A stretch of 8,685 nt of DNA from RGIG5057 sp036653755 (GTDB lineage: Bacteria; Bacillota; Clostridia; TANB77; CAG-465). Positions within the stretch are counted from its first letter, which is position 1. Each line of letters starts with the position of its first letter. The notes under the pieces are model-generated. The model was not told the DNA's origin. It ran no database searches and saw only the letters and a program-made list of their open reading frames with translations. Position numbers and translations under genes: made by a program. Location: positions 1 through 8,685 of the forward strand of contig JAVVTJ010000046.1 in assembly GCA_036653755.1 (NCBI GenBank). The letters are read 5' to 3'. Positions 6,396 through 8,685 of this stretch are shown in pieces.

Positions 6396-6682
6396 AAATT
6401 TTATTCTATAAAAATTAAAGTTATAAGTTATAATAATTTTATAGAAAATCATTTAGATAATTTTAATTGGGAAGATGAATTACCAAGTAATGCAATACGA
6501 GCAAACTGTATTTATATTGTGATATGCTAGATAATATGGAAAATGGATTTATATTCACAAATAATACAAAAGTGAGTGGAACATATTTAGAAAAATATGT
6601 TGAAGATACAGATAAATAGACTACTATTACATATTTTAAAGAAATAGAATTAAATGAAGTTTTACCTAGAACGGGTAAATAG
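6396..6682 (+). pseudogene. Decayed gene fragment with frameshift and internal stop
   Basis: Protein-like sequence runs in one frame from about 6396 (with KVISYNNFIENHLDNFNWED and then ELPSNAIRANCIY) to a TAG at 6528. It continues in another frame from 6521 (DMLDNMENGFIFTNN...YLEKYVEDTDK), meets TAG at 6617, and resumes in the same frame (TTITYFKEIELNEVLPRTGK) to a stop at 6680-6682. Two lesions and the lack of a start with an SD point to a remnant. I do not recognise the family. Its place directly after the membrane protein gene suggests a former operon partner. Confidence 0.6.
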
Positions 6683-6685
6683 TAT

Positions 6686-6721
6686 AAAAAAACAGATAGG
6701 GGGTATAATACTCTCTATCTG
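6686..6721 (-). terminator. Rho-independent terminator of the minus-strand regulatory operon
   Basis: A 13-14 bp stem (CAGATAG...CTATCTG outside, GGGTAT/ATACTC inside, two G-T pairs on the plus strand) spans 6693-6721. On the minus strand it is followed by seven Ts (complement of 6686-6692). It lies about 30 bases past the XRE gene stop and also walls off the pseudogene side. Confidence 0.88.
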
Positions 6722-6748
6722 AATATATCCGAAAAAGCTATCCATATT

Positions 6749-6937
6749 TTAATCTGGAAAAATTTCAGATTTGTTTTTACCCAATGCAGAACATATTTTT
6801 AGTATTGTATTCATTGATGGATTCGTTCTGCTTCCTTTTTCTAAATGACAGATATAACCAATAGATAAGTTTGTCATAGTAGATAAATTTTCTTGGCTTA
6901 ATTCCAATTCATTTCTAAACTTTCTTATATTATTCAA
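6749..6937 (-). CDS. XRE (Cro/CI) family transcriptional regulator, 62 aa
   Basis: A minimal five-helix lambda-repressor-type DNA-binding domain fills the whole protein. NIRKFRNELELSQENLSTMT (residues 3-22) is helix 1 and the first half of the helix-turn-helix; LSIGYICHLEKGSRTNPSM (24-42) is the recognition region; TILKICSALGKNKSEIFPD ends the fold. There is no ligand or dimerisation domain. The start is TTG at 6937 with AAGGAGGA 7 bases upstream; no ATG fits. It follows the 96-residue gene after an 83-base gap that holds its own promoter and a palindrome, so self-repression is likely. It probably controls this regulatory block; its targets are unknown. Confidence 0.88.
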   Translation of the reverse strand: MNNIRKFRNELELSQENLSTMTNLSIGYICHLEKGSRTNPSMNTILKICSALGKNKSEIFPD

Positions 6938-6970
6938 TTAGATATCCTCCTTCCCAAATTTATCTACCAA

Positions 6971-7005
6971 TGAATTTTATATAAATTCACTATGTCAAAT
7001 GTAAA
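6971..7005 (-). promoter_or_regulatory. Promoter and palindromic operator of the XRE gene
   Basis: On the minus strand TTTACA (7000-7005), an 18-bp spacer and TATAAA (6976-6981) make a fair promoter. A perfect inverted repeat TGAATTT/AAATTCA (6971-6977, 6983-6989, 5-bp gap) covers the -10, as expected for an XRE autorepressor site. A TTGACA also starts in the spacer but lacks a -10 at normal distance. Confidence 0.5.
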
Positions 7006-7020
7006 GAGTATAATAAGCAA

Positions 7021-7311
7021 TTATAACTTTTTTAACTCATTTGCAAATTTAACTCCTAGAGAATAGGAAAAAATGGAATAATAATCATCAATTGTATAAA
7101 ATAAATGTATTATATCTTTAAATAGTTCTTTATCTTGTGGAGATAAAGTATTTTCTAAAGCATCAATTTCATTTGTAAGTAATTTAAATTTAACATTATA
7201 ATCTTCACAAGTGTGCAATAAATCAATTTTACTTTCAATTAAGTTATTAATGTAATCAAAGTTTTCTTGACTAAAAATATTAAGTTTGTTTTCATTCTTC
7301 ATTATTTTCAT
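7021..7311 (-). CDS. Small helical protein of unknown function, 96 aa
   Basis: Predicted mostly alpha-helical and cytoplasmic, with no signal peptide or membrane segment. Helices run through FSQENFDYINNLIESKIDLL, then FKLLTNEIDALENTLSPQDKELFKDIIHLFYTID split by a short turn, then a C-terminal YSLGVKFANELKKL. The closing pattern (aromatic, S-x-G-x-K/R-x-A-x-E-L) is like small Firmicute proteins of the DUF6809 type found beside XRE genes; that assignment is weak. ATG 7311 is chosen because GGAGGG lies 6 bases upstream; an earlier ATG (7332) is upstream of the SD. The gene overlaps the end of the GAF-like gene by 20 bases, so its translation is probably coupled. Confidence 0.75.
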   Translation of the reverse strand: MKIMKNENKLNIFSQENFDYINNLIESKIDLLHTCEDYNVKFKLLTNEIDALENTLSPQDKELFKDIIHLFYTIDDYYSIFSYSLGVKFANELKKL

Positions 7312-7747
7312 TTTTTTCCCTCCAATGTTCATTTAAAATATTAAGCAAATGTTTTTCTACAAATGCTTGTGTAGTTTTAGCAAATTCTAAATGTTGTTTA
7401 TTAAATTCTTTATGATAATTAACACTAATTAAAGACCCGTAAAAAGTATCATCTGCGTAGAGTGGTAAAATGATTTGAGAAGACCAGTCTATATTTAATG
7501 AAGAATCTTCATAGATAGGAACTATATTTTCTTTACCATTAAGCAAACAATAGTTACTGTCCATGTCGGTAAAACTAAAATTTAAAAAAACTTGTAATAG
7601 TTTACGACTTATTGGTAAATTAATATTTTCAGAAGAAGTAGAATGTCTGACATATCTTACATTTTCTAAATCAGTAAGATATATGATATTTCCACTTAAA
7701 AAAGTACAATCATCAATAAGTTTAAAAAGATTTTCTGTAACCCACAT
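7292..7747 (-). CDS. GAF-domain protein similar to the SpoVT C-terminal half, 151 aa
   Basis: A single GAF-like sensor domain fills the protein. An N-terminal helix (TENLFKLIDDCTFLSGN) leads into IIYLTDLENVRYV, then a helix with ISRKLLQVFLN. A variable pocket region (residues about 55-90) is followed by SSQIILPLYADDTFYGSLISV (about 88-108) and a closing helix LEFAKTTQAFVEKHLLNIL. The ILPLY...D-x-x-x-G-x-L-I strand pair and the LEFAKTTQAFVEKHL helix are typical of the SpoVT C-terminal domain; the AbrB-type DNA-binding half is absent. It may sense a ligand and act on the neighbouring regulators. ATG 7747 follows AGGAGG by 8 bases; the in-frame GTG at 7756 overlaps the SD. It is first in the operon, with its 3' end overlapping the 96-residue gene. 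Confidence 0.75.
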   Translation of the reverse strand: MWVTENLFKLIDDCTFLSGNIIYLTDLENVRYVRHSTSSENINLPISRKLLQVFLNFSFTDMDSNYCLLNGKENIVPIYEDSSLNIDWSSQIILPLYADDTFYGSLISVNYHKEFNKQHLEFAKTTQAFVEKHLLNILNEHWREKNENNEE

Positions 7748-7772
7748 AATATTCACCTCCTGTTACAATCTT

Positions 7773-7846
7773 ATTATACAACGGATTAATTAAAAAGTCT
7801 AACCCGTATTGTTGTAAAATATAACAATACAAATATATATTATCAA
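7773..7846 (-). promoter_or_regulatory. Minus-strand promoter(s) of the GAF operon with palindromic operator
   Basis: Minus strand: TTGATA (7841-7846), a 17-bp spacer and TATATT (7818-7823). A perfect 8-bp inverted repeat GTATTGTT/AACAATAC (7806-7813, 7823-7830) straddles the -10. A second possible promoter nearer the gene is TAGACT (7796-7801), 17 bp, TATAAT (7773-7778). The palindrome is a good candidate site for the divergent ribbon-helix-helix protein or the XRE protein. Confidence 0.55.
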
Positions 7847-7860
7847 GTCAATGTATAGGG

Positions 7861-7866
7861 TATAAT
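7861..7866 (+). promoter_or_regulatory. -10 element of the ribbon-helix-helix gene
   Basis: A perfect TATAAT lies 46 bases before the GTG start. The -35 region is poor (no good TTGACA match 16-18 bp upstream), which suggests dependence on an activator or a weak promoter. It is divergent from, and close to, the -35 of the GAF operon. Confidence 0.5.
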
Positions 7867-7906
7867 ACTATAAATTAAGTGATAGATAATGTTTGGAGGT
7901 GGTAAT

Positions 7907-8239
7907 GTGAAAATAAGAGAAAAATTATATACAAGTGATAATAAGACTATTTCAAAGTCAGTGAATATAGATGATAGATCATATGAAAAGCTAAAACAAT
8001 TAACATTAAAAGTATATGATGCAAAAATAAGTGATATTATAAATATTGCCATTGAAGAATATATAGAAAGAGATACACCTAGTTTTTATGGAAAATTAGA
8101 AGATGAATCAGTATCATATAGAAATTTAAGATTAAGAAAAAAGAATATTCAAAAATTAAGTGAATATCAAAAGAAAACTGGAATTTCATTCACAAGATTA
8201 TTAAATGGAGCAATAAAAGAATTTATAGAAAATTTATAA
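7907..8239 (+). CDS. Tandem ribbon-helix-helix DNA-binding protein, 110 aa
   Basis: Two ribbon-helix-helix (MetJ/Arc/CopG-type) units lie in one chain. The first has strand KSVNIDD (17-23), helix RSYEKLKQLTLK (24-35) and helix ISDIINIAIEEYIER (41-55). The second has strand RNLRLRKK (72-79), helix IQKLSEYQKK (81-90) and helix SFTRLLNGAIKEFIENL (94-110). Single-domain CopG/Arc proteins must dimerise to make the DNA-reading ribbon; a tandem chain may form it alone, as in TraY of F-like plasmids. Roles in such contexts are copy control, partition, relaxosome assembly or repression; which applies here is unknown. GTG 7907 is preferred (GGAGGT ends 6 bases upstream); ATG 7889 would place the SD inside the gene. 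It is divergent from the GAF operon with shared control DNA. Confidence 0.82.
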   Translation: MKIREKLYTSDNKTISKSVNIDDRSYEKLKQLTLKVYDAKISDIINIAIEEYIERDTPSFYGKLEDESVSYRNLRLRKKNIQKLSEYQKKTGISFTRLLNGAIKEFIENL

Positions 8240-8309
8240 AAACCTATAAAATTACAAAAAAGTAATAAATCACCATCATTTTTAATATATTCGCATATAA
8301 CAACAAAAT

Positions 8310-8348
8310 TCGACACGGGTTTTATGGTAACATAAGAGGGGCTGTCGA
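8310..8348 (+). other. Nested hairpin with GUAA tetraloop, function unknown
   Basis: TCGACA (8310-8315) pairs with TGTCGA (8343-8348). Inside, TTATG (8322-8326) pairs with CATAA (8331-8335) around GTAA, a GNRA-type tetraloop. An internal loop of CGGGTT against GAGGGGC lies between. This could be a structured RNA, a DNA cruciform recognised by a plasmid protein, or the end of a mobile element. TTCGACA at 8309-8315 is also a perfect 0A-box core on the minus strand. Confidence 0.35.
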
Positions 8349-8454
8349 TAAGAAAATATGAAATATACTAATGAACGAAGTGCCACAAAAAATAATTATA
8401 GGCAAATTAAATAATGAAAGGATATTAAAAAAACAGAAAATAATATGTACAAAT

Positions 8455-8507
8455 ATAGCCACTTATATAGATTAATTTTTAATTTATATAAGTATGGCTA
8501 TTTTTTT
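8455..8507 (+). terminator. Rho-independent terminator
   Basis: ATAGCCA (8455-8461) pairs with TGGCTAT (8495-8501), continued by CTTATATA/TATATAAG after a two-base bulge, and followed by TTTTTTT (8501-8507). It ends rightward transcription, either of the RHH gene (216 bases upstream) or of an RNA starting between them, and insulates the final ORF. Confidence 0.85.
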
Positions 8508-8542
8508 GTATAATGAAAAATTAAATATACATAGGACAAACC

Positions 8543-8567
8543 TTTTACAACCCCTAAATTTGTAAAA
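8543..8567 (+). promoter_or_regulatory. Hairpin just before the SD of the last ORF
   Basis: TTTTACAA (8543-8550) pairs with TTGTAAAA (8560-8567). The loop carries CCCCTAAAT, which could instead pair with the SD region (ATTTGGAGGG, 8567-8576). The two pairings exclude each other, so a translational switch is conceivable; it may also be chance. Confidence 0.3.
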
Positions 8568-8591
8568 TTTGGAGGGAGGTGTCAGTTCCAT

Positions 8592-8675
8592 ATGTATAGT
8601 AATGAAGAAATTATAGGTTCCTTTACTAATTATATGAGTAAAGTTTTAGTTGGCAAAAGTAGCAAAAAAAGATAA
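8592..8675 (+). CDS. 27-codon ORF entering the terminal repeat
   Basis: ATG 8592 follows a strong SD (GGAGGGAGG, 8571-8579) at 12 bases. The product starts MYSNEEIIGSFTNYMSKVL and ends VGKSSKKR. The N-terminal pattern (acidic start, then SFTNYM) resembles the first helix of small sigma-like or helix-turn-helix proteins of clostridial mobile elements. If so this is a severely truncated copy whose tail was replaced by the repeat. The last 44 bases (8632-8675), including the stop, are duplicated in inverted form at the left end. It may equally be a genuine short peptide. Confidence 0.4.
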   Translation: MYSNEEIIGSFTNYMSKVLVGKSSKKR

Positions 8676-8684
8676 AAAAAGTTG
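8632..8684. repeat. Right copy of terminal 53-bp inverted repeat
   Basis: Exact reverse complement of 1-53 (positions sum to 8685). It contains the 3' end of the 27-codon ORF and an A-rich tail. It defines the outer limit of the window together with the left copy. Confidence 0.85.
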
Positions 8685-8685
8685 A

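Larger units (their letters stand above)
8240..8591. other. 352-bp non-coding stretch after the RHH gene
   Basis: No protein gene is visible. It contains a nested hairpin (8310-8348) with two 0A-box-like ends, a strong terminator (8455-8507), a hairpin before the last ORF and an isolated GC-richer patch (GACACGGG, GAGGGGCTGTC) unlike its surroundings. The 215 bases between the RHH stop and the terminator could be a long 3' end or hold a small RNA; I see no promoter that decides this. Confidence 0.5.

Noticed and set aside
6404..6446. 10-bp inverted repeat after the 382-aa gene as its terminator
   Set aside because: Long loop, A/T-only stem apart from one pair, no U-run, and it lies within the pseudogene remnant.
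7563..8052. Open frames opposite the GAF gene (plus 7563-7793) and opposite the RHH gene (minus 7843-8052)
   Set aside because: No SD and fully overlapped by, or crossing the control region of, genes with recognisable domains.
8343..8349. TGTCGAT as a further Spo0A box
   Set aside because: Mismatch at a core position and not placed near a recognisable promoter.
8336..8355. GAGGGGCTGTCGATAAG resembling the ends of some insertion sequences (GGGGCTGTC type)
   Set aside because: No second end, no transposase and no target duplication are visible, so only noted as an alternative for the nested hairpin.

Overview
The window looks like accessory DNA from a spore-forming Clostridium or close relative. 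It is very AT-rich, with almost no G+C in the long spacers. Shine-Dalgarno (SD) sites are strong GGAGG types, and promoters fit sigma-A (TTGATA/TATACT). Several promoters carry TGTCGAA, the core of the Spo0A binding site, and one gene product resembles the GAF half of the sporulation regulator SpoVT. No housekeeping gene is present.

Layout. Positions 1-53 and 8632-8684 are perfect inverted copies, so the window is bounded by a repeat. The left third is one large minus-strand gene for an 808-residue protein with duplicated peptidoglycan-binding-like modules, a DUF1906 glycoside-hydrolase-like domain and an unrecognised C-terminal region. A spacer of about 1.07 kb separates it from a rightward operon. 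That operon encodes a secreted matrixin-like protein whose zinc motif has lost its catalytic glutamate, and a lipoprotein. A terminator, then a third Spo0A-box-like promoter, precede a membrane-anchored 382-residue protein with no family I recognise, followed by a decayed gene. From 6693 to 8239 comes a regulatory block: minus-strand genes for a SpoVT-C/GAF-like protein, a 96-residue helical protein and an XRE repressor, divergent from a protein with two ribbon-helix-helix domains. The last 450 bases hold a structured element, a terminator and a 27-codon ORF that runs into the terminal repeat.

The most striking feature is a 222-bp inverted duplication (2572-2793 and 3427-3648, one mismatch). 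It gives the big hydrolase-like gene and the matrixin/lipoprotein operon the same regulatory cassette: three 10-bp-phased Spo0A-box-like sites, a sigma-A promoter, a 5' hairpin, a 12-codon leader ORF (MKHIRSPCSFLY), and the SD through the ATG.

How the genes may work together (inference): cell-wall-directed and secreted or anchored surface proteins are co-expressed at entry into stationary phase or sporulation. The anchored proteins are candidates for immunity or inhibitor roles, as in a fratricide or cannibalism-type system. The right-hand block looks like control or maintenance functions of a plasmid or integrated element. Nothing here proves these functions.
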